Shown one piece after another: positions 33,645 to 46,080 of a stretch of 64,000 nucleotides of DNA (position 1 is the stretch's first letter; every line of letters starts with the position of its first letter). This stretch comes from Nissolia schottii. Its lineage: Eukaryota > Streptophyta > Magnoliopsida > Fabales > Fabaceae. A program made the translations under genes and the position numbers. The notes beneath the pieces are model-generated. The model worked only from the letters and a program-made list of their open reading frames with translations, was not told the origin of the DNA and did no database searches. The stretch lies in contig QANU01098975.1 of NCBI GenBank assembly GCA_003254905.1, positions 468,640-532,639 on the forward strand. The letters run 5' to 3'.

Positions 33645-36600
33645 CTTATAAAATGTTAAGGATCGATTTATATATTTTTAAGGATTGAGTACAAGTGCAC
33701 ATGACTTATAATTTAAGAAGGTAAAGTGATTTTTTACTTATAATAGTTTAGAGTTTTAAATGAAGGGAAAAATGCAATCAATACCTTCGAACTTAAACTT
33801 ATTTTTTTTTAGTAGGTATAAGAATTTGTAATAACATTTAAATAGGATAATTTAGAATTATTAAAAGCAAAGAGAAAATTGTAATATTAAAAGCATAAAT
33901 GAACTTAAAAGTAAAAAAAAATTAAAAAAAATGAAAACTTATTATGAAAGAGAAGAAGTATTTGATATTCTCTCTAATTAAAAATACATTAATTCATGAA
34001 TGTATTTAAAAGATGAAAGTGATAATTATTTTATAACGGAGAGTATTCACTAAAACCTTAGTGGGTAGAGGGTGATTTAATGCTTAAACAGCCCGGATTC
34101 AGTGGCAAGTTGCAGATGATTAGGCCACAACAAATAAAGCTTTGATAGAGCCAATTTTGCAGGACCACACAGGAAATCCCATTTCATTATACCAAATGCA
34201 TTAGTGCTCCCATTAATTATAGATTTACGCTCTTGATTGAGTGCTCCATCAACGAATAAACAAACCAAAGAAATGTATACTTAGAAACAAAAGCTTCTAG
34301 AGCTGGCAATGAAAACAACAACATATGTCAAATGGGACAGCAAAAGAATACCCGGCCAATAATCGAAAGGCTTTATGTTCATTCACGTTCCTTTGATCAC
34401 AAGGCTTGCCCCTTGTTCAATAATGCATATCTGAAACAAATTCTTGCAATCATTTAATTGACTGCGTGTTGTAGCAAATGATTTGGATGGACCATAAGGC
34501 CAATCACAACCAAGTTGTTTCTTCTCCATTGGCTTAGTTTGGGTCACAATCATCAAAACCACCACCTCTTCTTCTCATTTAATTTCTCCTTTTCTAAATA
34601 ATAATACTAATGCTCAATGTGTTTGTCACCAAAACAATAAACATCATCGCATTCTCATGAGCACTTTCTGTTTCTGAAATTGGATACATGGACACTCTTT
34701 TCTTGTGATTTATAGGGTGTGTTTCGAACCAATGACATCACGTGAGGACAGAGATATAAGGATAGAGACAGGAAAATCTTGTCCCTCCAAGCCCCAATTC
34801 TATATCTCTTAGGCGAAAAAAGTGTGTGTCCTCTGTTCCAACTTTAGTGAATTATAAAAAAATACATGAATTATTAGTCTTTATGTCTAAAATACATGAA
34901 TTGTTTGTCTTTGTCTTTGTCTCTCTGACTTATGTCAGGTAGCAAACACAACCATAGATATCATATTGAATCCACCACTTCTTTCAATATCGTGTATTCA
35001 CATAATTTCATGTTAAATATGCTAAGATGAAATAAGCATATTTAGCATAACGCACATTGGGACCACACAAGATTTTTCTTGGATTAGTGTGCCATTGACA
35101 ATTGTATTTGAATTAGGAAATTGAGGAAATCTGGAATTCTCGCTCCACCAATCACTAGTAAGATCCTAGGCAAGAAATTAAATTAACCATATAGTCAATA
35201 ATATCGTAATCGTACAATATAAACTACTAAGATGCAAGAAACACGAGGAAGGGGGGGGAGTATTGGTGAGACTCGTGAGAGGGGACACAAAATGAGAAAA
35301 AGAATCGGAAGAAAAAACCCAAGTCCAAGAAGTGCCTTGCCGACCAGACCGAGAGGAACCCATGGTAACCACGTGCACCCAAATTAAGACAACCCCTATC
35401 GCTATCATGCACTTCACTTGATGTTTATAAATGAGAAAATCACTTGCACAGTTACAGATTGAGATGCTGTCATTAAAACAAGTTCTTTCTCTACTTCGTT
35501 TAATTTCCCCTAGCCCATTCTTATTAAGAAATATTTGTAATCATTTAACATGTAACCCACTCACTTTTTATTATTTATTATAATTTATGATAAATAAGTC
35601 TATATAAAATAAGTATAAGTAGCACGATTCTTTTTATCACAATCTAATATATGCATATCTATGGAGCATGTAGGGCCAACGGATCTTATGCAATATCACT
35701 CTTACCCTTGACATTTGATTTTAAGAGGGAGTTGCGATTTTCCACGGCAGGGAGAGGTACCCATAGGAAGGGTAGAAAATAGAAAGCATTTAAAGATCCG
35801 TACCGCACCCACTACCCATTGCCTTCAGATCAAAGGGCACAATTTTTGGGATCTATGCTTTTGCCCCGCCCCGCCCCCCACCCTCCCCCATAAAATTAAA
35901 ACTAGAAATAAAAAAAAAACTAGACAAAAGAAAAGGGCCAATGTTGTTTTTTACTTTTTGCAGAATCTGTTTGGTTACTGTGAGCCCTCACCTATGTACG
36001 AACGAGCGAATTTGCAATGAAGTAATCATCAATCGAGGGCTAACTAAACTGAATCCAGTTACGCCGTTTGTGTTGTCTAATCCATGCGTCTGTAGTGTAT
36101 TTTGTTGTAATTGAAGGCTCAAAAAGAAAAAAGTGAGAAAGCTACTCTTTTCTGATTAGAAGGCAAGTGCAGAGTAATGTCATGTGTGTTCATTGGAACA
36201 GAGAGAATCACATCACCAGATCTGCACGTGGCACTTTGGTCGGACACGTTTCAGAATTCAGAAAAGAAAGCACAGCAACAGCACCTGATCTAACGCATTT
36301 CGCATCAATTTCAGTTCAAGTTGCTCAGTCTGAGGCGAAATCTTGGTACACTGCACTAAACAGTGTAGCTACAATACAAATCACCCACTTTCCATAAACT
36401 CTCACCTCTTCCAAATTTCACTTCATTAGGGGCGTTAACTTTTTTATGGATTATAATATAATTATTATTCAAAAAAATGAGTTGAATAAAAATTTTATTA
36501 TGAAATCGTTTCCATTTTAGTGATTTCAGTACACGATAATTTTTATTTTTTTAAAAATATTAAAATTGTCATGTTTGATGGTGATTTAAGTACCAACACT

Positions 36601-37690
36601 TATAAACTTTGTATCATAGGTATATTACTAAGATTTGTAGAGAAATATACTTATAAAAAATTCACATTATTATCTTACACCTCTTTCACTCCACCCTCTA
36701 TTGTACTATGCGCCATTGAAGTTGAAACCTTAACAATAATTAAGTTTTATCTTATCATGTTAGATCGATTACATCATCAACAAATTGTCACGTAATACTA
36801 ATTTTACACTACCGTGACAACGCATAAAATTTAATCTAGTATGCGAAGAGACAAATTAAAATATGGTTAATTAATTGTTATTTAATTATAAGTAGTTGAC
36901 ATCTTTATTACAAAGAATTTAAAAAGAGGTAGTACGTTTTGGCGAGATAAAATAAATAAATAAATAAAAATTATTTGCTACTGAATGAACAAGCAAAACA
37001 AGATGAATTATATGTATAAAAAAGAACAAGATACATTACTGGTACCGAAAAACCAAGGTACATTACCTTGTCATCCATTTTCTCAGTAGTTAGTTAATTT
37101 TATCCTTAATTATTTGCATTGTTCAATTAATATTCCATTTCATTCAGAAGCAATGTAGTGATGTACTCGGCTACAAAATAAACCCCATTCGATCAGGTTT
37201 CATAGGCAAAGACAGTATTGATTAAATTAATTAAATAACGATCTATCAAAGATTCGAAAACCCAGAACAACGTGCAAAATTACATTGCTTTGAAAGAAAA
37301 ATTGCAGCAATAAACTACAGTGGGAAGAGAAGAGATAATAATAAAAATAAAAATAAAAATCTAAATTCAGGGCATTCTTGCCCTAAATCTCATATAACAA
37401 GCTCAAATTTCACATTTTCTAACAAATTTCAGCTTTCTCAAGTCTAAACACATTCATTCATGTAGGGGTAGGCTATGATATTCCCCCCTCTATTAGAAAA
37501 AAAAAAAAAGAGCCCCCAAAAAAACGAAAAAGGCAAATTATGAAGGCAAAAAGAATTAATTTTAAAATTAAAANGGGGGGGGGGCATAGACATTGATGAC
37601 TGATAACAGCAGTATGATGATGGATCAAGCAATAATAACGAAATCAATTCCATTAAACGCAAAAGAGAGAGAGAGAGAGAGAGGCACTAA
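33645..37690. other. Long intergenic region
   Basis: No gene was accepted. Noted contents: a possible MITE at about 34716-34956 (ends GGGTGTGTTT and AAACACAACC), a C-rich patch at 35862-35890, a minus-strand 79-codon frame at 35417-35178 with a hydrophobic N-terminus but no known motif, an N at 37574 beside a G run, and a (GA)n run at about 37665-37683 that lies in the 3' flank of the LEA_2 gene. Confidence 0.5.
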
Positions 37691-38482
37691 TTAAAATGAA
37701 AACTTCCAGATCTTGATTCTGAGATCCACCTTACACTCTGAGTCGATAACCGACGCCACCGACGGTTTCTTCCCCGCCGGGACGGAGCCCCTGATGCCGT
37801 CGCACGTGACCCTGATCCCAACCTTCTTGCTCTTGAGCCACTCCATCCTCATCTTCACCTTCGTGTCCATCTGAATCACCACCGGAAACCCCTTCTTCTT
37901 CCTCAGCCCCGATCTCATGGTGCTCAGCGACTCCGTGTCCAGATCTTGCGACCCTGACACCACCGCCCTCAGGCTCGTCTGGTTGTTCTTGTCCGACTCG
38001 AACGCCGGAAGCGACCCGTTTCCTATGAACACCGAATCGGAGAGCGCCGTCACGGCGAACTCGTCGTAGAAGAACACCAGGTGGTTGTTGGGGTTCTTCG
38101 CGATCAGCGTCAGGTTGAAGAGCGTCGTGAGGTGGGAGGGGGAGTCGGTGGAGCTCGTCAGGTTCATCCGCGCAATGCGGAGGTTCGTCACGGAGAATTC
38201 GGGGCGGTGCGGCCGGTACAGGACGTACAGCGCGGCGCCGACGATGGCGGCGAGGAGGGCGGCGAACAGCAGGATGAGGATTGTCCAGAAGCAGCAGCAG
38301 CAGCAGATGCTCCGCCCCGACCGCTGCCGCCGGTTGTAGTGCGACTGCGGCCGGTAGACCTGCCGGTTCGGGTTGTAGAGGTGGGATTTGACCGGACCGG
38401 GATTCCCGCCGTTGGCGGCGGCGGGTGCGGCGGCGCCGTTGACTGCGCCGTTACCATTGGGTTTTGATGTCGAGTCGGTCAT
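37691..38482 (-). CDS. NDR1/HIN1-like (NHL) protein with LEA_2 domain
   Basis: An intronless frame of 263 residues. A cytosolic Asn/Ala/Pro-rich N-terminus (1-58) with a basic RRQRSGR stretch is followed by six consecutive cysteines (60-65), likely palmitoylation sites, then one membrane helix (about 65-89). The rest, about 95-263, is a LEA_2 domain with the conserved AKNPNNHLVFFYDE segment and several N-glycosylation sequons. The C-terminus SECKVDLRIKIWKF is typical of the NHL6/NHL25 subgroup. Members are plasma-membrane proteins linked to abscisic-acid, drought and pathogen responses; a precise function here is not inferable. Codon use is markedly GC-rich compared with the flanks. Confidence 0.9.
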   Translation of the reverse strand: MTDSTSKPNGNGAVNGAAAPAAANGGNPGPVKSHLYNPNRQVYRPQSHYNRRQRSGRSICCCCCFWTILILLFAALLAAIVGAALYVLYRPHRPEFSVTNLRIARMNLTSSTDSPSHLTTLFNLTLIAKNPNNHLVFFYDEFAVTALSDSVFIGNGSLPAFESDKNNQTSLRAVVSGSQDLDTESLSTMRSGLRKKKGFPVVIQMDTKVKMRMEWLKSKKVGIRVTCDGIRGSVPAGKKPSVASVIDSECKVDLRIKIWKFSF

Positions 38483-41400
38483 TTTTTTGAGGAAACCGTT
38501 TAGTTTGTTTGACTGAGAGAGGATATTGAAGAGTGTAGCGAGTGAGTGAGTGAATGAGAGAAGAGAGGAAAAAGAAGAAGCTTTGTAGAGAGGAAAAGGA
38601 GGGGAAGAGTGAGGGAGAGAAGATAGGTACCCAGAACCAAAAGAGATGCTTCCACCTCACCAATATTGGGAATCTTTTTCTTTTTTTTTTTATTTTATTC
38701 TATCTTTTGCGCACAATAACAGTAAGAATAGATTTTTTCAACTCATTTTTTTTAAGATAATAAGGTTTTATTTAATTTTTTGTTATAAAATTTTTTAATT
38801 GTTTGCCTGACTTTATAATCTTAATTAATAGCAAGAAATTAAACATGAGGAAAATCGATGCCCTTCCTTTCCTTTGATTTGCTTAATATGGATTTCTAGG
38901 TTTATTCTCTCTGTCTATGTTGTTTTAATCTTCTTCATCTTTCTTACCTTTTAGATTTAGTGTGTGTTGTAATTAAATTTAAACTTGAATGCCAAGTCAA
39001 GGTTTGTGTGCTTGCTGTGTTCTCTGTAATTTTAATGTTGCCTTATCTTTTTTTTTTCCCCCTCTGTATGTTGTTGGGTTTCGGAACATGTGATTGAGTG
39101 AATTCTCAGGAACCTTTGGGGTCCACTCCACGTCCATTTTTTGCAATGGATCCATATCACACGCTATTTTCCATTCTTTGTTATTAGTATATTTTTAGCT
39201 CTCAATTAATTATTATTAACTGAACAAATGCAAACACAAAAACACGTGGTGGAAAACGAAGGAACTTGGAGAGGGAATTGATAACATAATTACAAGCCCG
39301 CTCGCCAAGCTCTTATGGCCATACATTTTCATCCACCTATCTATCGCCTTCTTTTTTCCCCTCAAGGCTTTGTCTTTAAGTACAAGTACACCCATGCCTC
39401 AAAAGGCATCATACATTTTTTCAATAATCTTATTTTTTTATTATTCTAAAGGCTCATAATTACCTAACTAAACTCATTTATCACTCAACAACAATTTTTA
39501 GTATCTTAAAACTCATGCAAACTACTCAAACACTTTGTTACTCAACAAGTCCTTATGACTTATATTCAAAATAATACTTGTAACTTGTCAGTCTTGTTAG
39601 ATTACGCGCATATATGAAAAATAGAATAGTTAGATTTTTAATGCGATAAATGCTTTAAAAAAATTACTACACTTTAATGTAATATAAATTTAAGTTTTAG
39701 TAACAACACATAAACCCCTAAACTTTGATCCAAACTCATGAGGCATCAGCTGCTAATTCAAATTAAACGATGAATGACTTTAGGAAAGAACATGTGTGAA
39801 AATTGATTGTTTAAACAAGTAATTGGCTCTCTGTCTTGTTACAATGTCTCTATTTTCCAATCATCCACATCTGTTTAGACAAATGGTCTATCTAGTTGAC
39901 GTATGACAACGTTGACGTCGTGTTTGGTTGCGATGATATGATACTTAAAACATTAATGCGCAACCAAAATAAAAATATCGGCTTTTCATTGGTCAAAATC
40001 AAATCTAGTTTATACTTTGTAGGAATGTTTAAAACAAAAATCAGATACAGTAGCTCAAAAAAAAAAAATCAAAGTTCACAATCACTTAAAAGAATTTATT
40101 TAAAAGTATTTAAAGAAAATAATAAATTAGTAGAAATCAAATGTAGTATTTAANTAATAGATAAATTTGAAATGGAGTAAGTTATTTAAAAGAAATCAAG
40201 TTATTATTTTACTAATTATCCACCTACCATTTTACATGGCTGATCTGGAAAATGCACCTATTGATATCAATTGTCCAAGCCCAAGCTTTAAAAACATGTT
40301 TAACTTGCTATGTGTATAAACTACACTAAAAAAATTTACATTTACACTAAAAAACTACACTAAAATGTATGATTTTTGAATGAGAGAAAAAAGAGATTAA
40401 CCATTTATGTTAATGTAATAAGACATAATTAATTGTCAATGTAAAAAAAATTAATTATCAATAATAAAAATTAAACTCTTGATTTTATCTTGACACATGA
40501 CACTATAATCATAAGTTTAGTTTGGTAATCACATTCATTGTTGCATCTTGCGTTACTCCAAAGTCAATAATTACATTACCTCCCAACGCACTCTGTGGAC
40601 CATGTCTGACTTGAATAGTTGAATTATACTAGGATATTTTAATTTTAATATTCTCCTTCTTGATTACTTTCGCTGCTGTTGAATTAAATAAATATTATCC
40701 TATTATTTACAGTTTTAAAGCATGGCAGGTTTTGTAAACATACCAGAGTTACGCAAGATTTCTTACGTCCTAACTCTTAACCAAACCCTTAATCATATTA
40801 GTAGAAATTCGATGCTTATTTATGAGAATAAAAAATATTTAATGGCTAATAATCTGTCATTTTATATAAGTTGAATTACCATGAAATAATTAATTAAGCA
40901 GTAAATACCATAGCTATGCCAAAAAAAAAAAAAAACCTCCTAACCAAACTCTTGTCTTTCATAGTACAATGCCGACACTTGGAATTTTACTGTTTGAAAT
41001 TTGGGATCCTTTTACTCTTCAACCTGAAAAAAGAAAACGTCTAGATTTGACATTAGTTAACAAAATAACTTGAATATAGTCATCATTTCATAATCTGAAA
41101 ATACAGTAGACATTTATTCACAAAGATTAATATTTACGAGAAATTTTTGCTTAATCATAAGATTAACATCTCATATTTGAGCATGCACACATAAAAGTGA
41201 GTCTTTAAAAAACCAAATCAATATAACAAATCTTGAGAACTAAACTGATATGTCATATTTTTTCAAAGAACAATTTGTGAGTTTAACTAATCAAGTTAAA
41301 TTAAACCTTTTTAAATTAAAAAATATCTGGGACACCTAACTTATCTATCTATAAACAAATCAACATAATCATTCTTATGAATAATATTTGATATTTTTCT

Positions 41401-42173
41401 TTTCATTTTGTCTCTAGAAATGCCAAGTGTCATTCATAGGAATGAATAAATTGAAATTTTATTTTTTCAAATATTCAGTTTTTCCCAAGTAGAAATTTGG
41501 AGACTCGGGGCCATGACCTCTCAGTCCCTTTCCCTTTCATCCATCATGTGCAAGAAGAAGCAACCTTTGTCTAAAACTTCAAGTAACATAAAAACAAACT
41601 ATACTTAGGACAAAAATGAACTCCCCTCAACATAATGGAGAGAGGGAATGGAGCACAAAAGAAAACCAAAGATCACCGAATGCAATACAAATAATTAATC
41701 ATGCATATGTTGGTACAGCCACATGATTGTGAATATATTAGGAGACATATAAAAGTAGTAATTTAAAAGGACAAAGCAACAGCATGTGAAACAAGCATAT
41801 CTATCTTCTTTCCTAAAGTCCCTACACGTGCCATAGACTCTGTTAATGTGAATTTCCAAATCCTTGATGCCCACTTGGATTCATCGATAATAAATAAGAC
41901 AGCAAACATAGAAGATCTCAATCTTAAGTCAATCACAAGTTCACAACATGCATGTTAGCTATCCTCACATCCAATAAAACAAAATTGAGAAATAAAGATA
42001 GGATCAATAATGAAAGAGTAGATAGAAAAAACTGCAATGCCTCACGTTGATGAGTCAATCAATATGCTGTGACAATGGTCCACAAGATTGAGAAGGGCAG
42101 TGATCAATGACAGAAGAAAAAAATACTAGTTAGAAACTCTTGTCCGTCACCTCAGTCCTGTCCTCTCTATCAT

Positions 42174-42217
<44 letters not shown>

Positions 42218-42477
42218 TATGATCTGAATTGTATGAGTTTCCATCCATATGGCCGACCATTAGTGCAGTTAGGTATCAACTAATTATGATTCCTTTTAAT
42301 ACAGAGAAAATAAAGGAATTTTAACTCTCAACTATACAGCAAAACTTGTTAGCCTTCCAAGTCAAGCAAGAGAATTTGATCTAGTTCGCCAACAGGCATT
42401 TTCTCCCGCTAGGTCATTTTACGGCGAAATCTCAGGCATACAGGAGCAATTGAACGCTCATCCATTTCTACTCCACT
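38483..42477. other. Long AT-rich intergenic region
   Basis: It holds the upstream region of the LEA_2 gene (CT/GA-rich leader 38500-38640) and then low-complexity AT-rich DNA. There is an N at 40154 and a (TA)n run at 42177-42213. I found no coding frame, RNA gene or clear transposon. Confidence 0.5.
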
Positions 42478-44972
42478 TCATGGTCGATCTTTAAGATCAA
42501 CTAACCTGTCATGAAGCCAAAAAAATAAGAACAAGATTCCACGTCTCTATAAGAAATCAGTAGAGTTACAAAACAATTTGATCACATGCCTTTGAAACTT
42601 GAGTTCCCTGTACATGAGCATTATGCTGAGCACAAATGGGATTAGTGATAAGGACAAGTGTTGCAAAGAATGCCCGCTGATAATGTAGTTATTTACATGG
42701 TACAGTTTCCTGTCAATAACGCCTTCAAATTTTGCTAGCAGATAGATCCCTGTGCCAAAAAAGTTCAGGCTTCAAAGCTGAACCACAACAAGTAATAGAA
42801 TACAGTTATTTCTCAACAAGAATGTGTAAAGCTGTTTTTGTTTTCTTTAAAATTTACTCCGTTCGACAGTGCCACTGAAAGGAACAAATCACTTTTGAGG
42901 GGCAGTGGGTCATGAGTAACTGAAGAATGTTTTATGGGGTAAAAGAAGGGGGGAAAGAAATGAATACAAAATATTGCAAAGAATTTTTGAAAAAATAAAA
43001 CCAACATATACTCAAGCTAGCTTATGTGCAAGAGATTGTGGGAGCTATTCTTTAGACATTAAGACTCATGTCATTTGAGCGGTGAACTTTGTTTGTTCAG
43101 CGACAAGAGTATAGTGGATACTATGAAACTGAGGGCTTGTACAAAAGGTAGGAGCAACATCACCCAAACGTGAAATAGAGAAAATTGTCTCAGAACTGAT
43201 TGTTGTTTGAGTTGGAAGATCAAATAATTAACACAAATAAGTCCCAAAACTTAAAGGCTATATAACATTGGACAAAGTATTAATATGGCAAACCAAGAAA
43301 CCAACCTCGTGTTAGGAGAATACAGACATTCTTATAGACACCAGAATTAACCACAATTATCAGGATAACTCCAATACTATTGACCACATCATGAATTCTT
43401 CTTTTCATAATCAAGCAGAATATCTTATGTCTTGACTCTTCAGCGTAATCAAATAGAAGCAAATCTTCCCTTATCCCAGACCACCAATTCACATGAAATC
43501 CAACCAGTTATAAGTAAACCCTAACCACATACATTTTCCATTAAAATGAAAAAACCCATAAGTATCCACTATGACTGACCAGTGGAATGACAGCTTCCGT
43601 TCATATATCATAATTAAACAGTTTGTGCGAGATATCCACCAAAGTTAATTAAGTAGAAAATGTATCTCAAAAAGCTGTCAGTGGCATAAGGGTCTACTTC
43701 TGTTACAGTCTCATATCCTTGTTGCTACTTCATCAGAGCAATGAGGGCAGAGAATAATAAACACTAGTACATAAGCAAATCCAATCGGAACCATGTCAAG
43801 CAAAATCAATGAACTACAAACGTCCACGGGTTACCTGTTGACAGAAACCAATATCTTGAGTGAGTATACTTGGAGCGATATGCGAATGCTATTACCGGAA
43901 TAGCAAGAGGAATAATCAGCTGGAACATGATGCAGAACCGAATATCATTATAAATTCTGCAACCAACTAGCAGACAGAACTCAGCAATAAAACTAGGCTT
44001 AAGTTTCAGCACCTTGACTTGAAGTATAAGAATTCAAAGATAGAAAAACCATGAGATTTTTTTCTCTTTTAAAGTAAAAAAACTAACCGTTCATAAAGTA
44101 CACATAGAAAGGCAGCAAAAGTGAGTGAAGACAGACAAAAAAACCCAATCCTCTGGCCGAATCTCTCGACGACCAAAGTAGATAAAAGCGAGGAAAAGGC
44201 CACCATCATCTGCCATTGACAAAACTAGTGAGCTTCAACTTTGCTAAAAGAGTGTTTAGACTGTTTAGATGTGTTGGAAAATGCATTCCATTTCCTCTAA
44301 CTTAAACAAAATATAGCAATTCGAGGATAGAAAAGGATAAGAATCAATGAATAACCATAGAGTAGTTGCTTGCACTACTAACCGGCAAAGTGTCCCACAA
44401 GACACGTTGATCATCGGGCTTTAAATGGTAATATGCAGAACCAAAAGCCACCCCTGCTATTCCAGCATAGAATAGTGCCCAAGAACACACCTCTCCCTGA
44501 GAACTACAAAACAAAACAACGCCAATTAAACAGTTGAAGACCCCAAAATGATCACATGAACCAGTCAATTGAGTTATTAGAAGAAACCTTAGGTTGAAGA
44601 CACCACCTCCTCCTTCCAGTGAGAGAACAAAGCCCAGAACACCCACAACTAAAAATGGGAAATTTGTGATCACATTCAACGTGTTGGGTACTCCTGCACA
44701 CAAGACCCCAGAAAATCCCCAAATAATCAGAACAGAAGATCGAAGAACGAGCAACCCTAAACAAAAATTCATACACATAACAAAGCAAGAGGTAAATAAT
44801 TTAGGGCGTGGTTACCGAGGAGATTGCGCATGTCAACAAATTTGTGGTGGCTGGGGGAGCGAGGGATTCTGGGAGTGAACAAGAGGAAGAAAATGCAACA
44901 GAGGAATGCAGATACCCATATACGACTCGTCGTTTTCCATCTTCTACAGTGCTGATTTCCCACCCAACTCAT
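42478..44972 (-). CDS. Alkaline-ceramidase-like membrane hydrolase (CREST superfamily)
   Basis: Seven exons: 44972-44816, 44693-44588, 44503-44383, 44209-44088, 43956-43835, 42749-42590 and 42505-42478, giving 271 residues ending LVDLKDRP. The polytopic protein carries the alkaline ceramidase constellation: Ser110, His114 and Asp125 in GSAYYHLKPDDQRVLWD, and the HxxxH pair His236/His240 in SGHSLQHL. The S-x3-H and H-x10-D spacings match those of the structurally known ceramidase ACER3, so a zinc-dependent amide hydrolase is likely; the substrate (ceramide, phytoceramide or another amide) is not shown. The last intron is predicted to begin with GC (CAAAG/GCATGT) and end CAG. Reading through instead would give nine other residues before a stop. 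Exon 1 encodes an N-terminal membrane anchor. Confidence 0.85.
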
Positions 44973-45752
44973 GTTCCTCTGCGTTTTACTTCAAATAAAT
45001 AAAAGAAGAGAAAAAAAGAAAAACCTGTTTGAATGTTTGGGAGGCTGGACAGAGGAACAGAACAGTGTCACTCTTCTGCGAAAAATGAAATTTTGGGTTT
45101 GGGGGGTTTGATTTGACTAGGCAGTTCCTTAGAATGAGAATTCCGTTTGGTCGTTCGAATGTTGGACGGACCCCCCATTGTCATTCATTCATTCATTCAT
45201 TCATGTGGACCCCACGTGGGACCTCCTCCGTGGAAAATAAAAACAACGTCTTTTAAACTTTGACCAGCTTTTATCAACCGGGTGAGCCGAATCTGACATC
45301 AAATAATATACCCGATTTCAAATACACCGAAATTGAGTGGTGTTGTTGGTTTCCTTTTTATTTGTTAATAAAACTTTATTTAATGTTATTCCCTCCGGGT
45401 AATGCATTATCTGGGTCACCTTAGACTAAATTATTATATTGTAATGTCATTTTCTTTCACCATCAAATGCCCTGGTGATTTGGACAGATCGAAACACAAC
45501 CAAAAGCTCCCCAACACAGCACAACAATTTACATATACTTTATGCTAGAGGAAGAAAATAAACATAAAGAAAGAAAGAAAGAAAGATCTTCCAACACCCC
45601 CAGAGCAGGATGCACAGCTCACCAATCTACACAATCTTTAATAATGATAATTCAATACAAACAAATTAACAAACGAATAAAATCCTAATCAAACCCCCCA
45701 AATCAACAAAAAAAAAAAAAAAACGGAATTGATACGTTACTTCCCACTCCCT
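44973..45752. other. Ceramidase-like promoter and intergenic DNA
   Basis: It includes a (CATT)n run (about 45184-45204), a CACGTGG box near 45213, a (GAAA)n run (about 45567-45586) and a poly-A stretch ending at 45723. No gene is supported. Confidence 0.5.
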
Positions 45753-46080
45753 CTACTGCTTGAACTTGTTGATAAAATCGTCGGCCTTCGCATCCACTCC
45801 GCCGTCGTCTCCTCCCTCCCTCACACTCACCGGCCGGCGTGTCTCCTTGAAATGACGCCCCTGCCCCGTTTCTTCTTCACGCTGGATCTGCACATCTCCC
45901 TCATCTTCTCCTATTTTTCCTTCACAATCAGTTTCCGCAATTACTGTATCGTCGTTCAAATGATGCTTCTCTGGTTCACGAGATCTGGGGAGTTGTTTTT
46001 GGTTGCTGGAGGAGGACGAAGAAGACGGTGGGCGTGAACCAGCTGTTGATCACGGCCCACAATGCGGGTGCCTCCACCAT
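45753..46080 (-). pseudogene. Broken DUF4408/DUF761 protein gene
   Basis: From ATG 46080 the minus strand reads MVEAPALWAVINSWFTPTVF, which matches the start of the plant DUF4408 domain (Trp-rich amphipathic/membrane segment). That frame stops at 45976. In a different frame, 45959 to 45753 encodes an acidic, charged stretch ending VDAKADDFINKFKQ, the hallmark of the C-terminal DUF761 motif. The two parts are normally one protein. Here they are separated by a frame difference of one base, and the segment between them is shorter than in usual family members. This looks like a deletion or frameshift allele, or a sequencing error. Function of the family is poorly known. Confidence 0.6.

Noticed and set aside
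34716..34956. Possible MITE with GGGTGTGTTT / AAACACAACC ends
   Set aside because: The ends match for only about 12 bases and the target duplication is not clear; kept only as a remark in the region note.
35178..35417. 79-codon minus-strand frame with a hydrophobic N-terminus, possible secreted peptide
   Set aside because: The rest has no known peptide motif (CLE, IDA, CEP, PIP), and the frame lies in AT-rich intergenic DNA with no clear promoter or start context.
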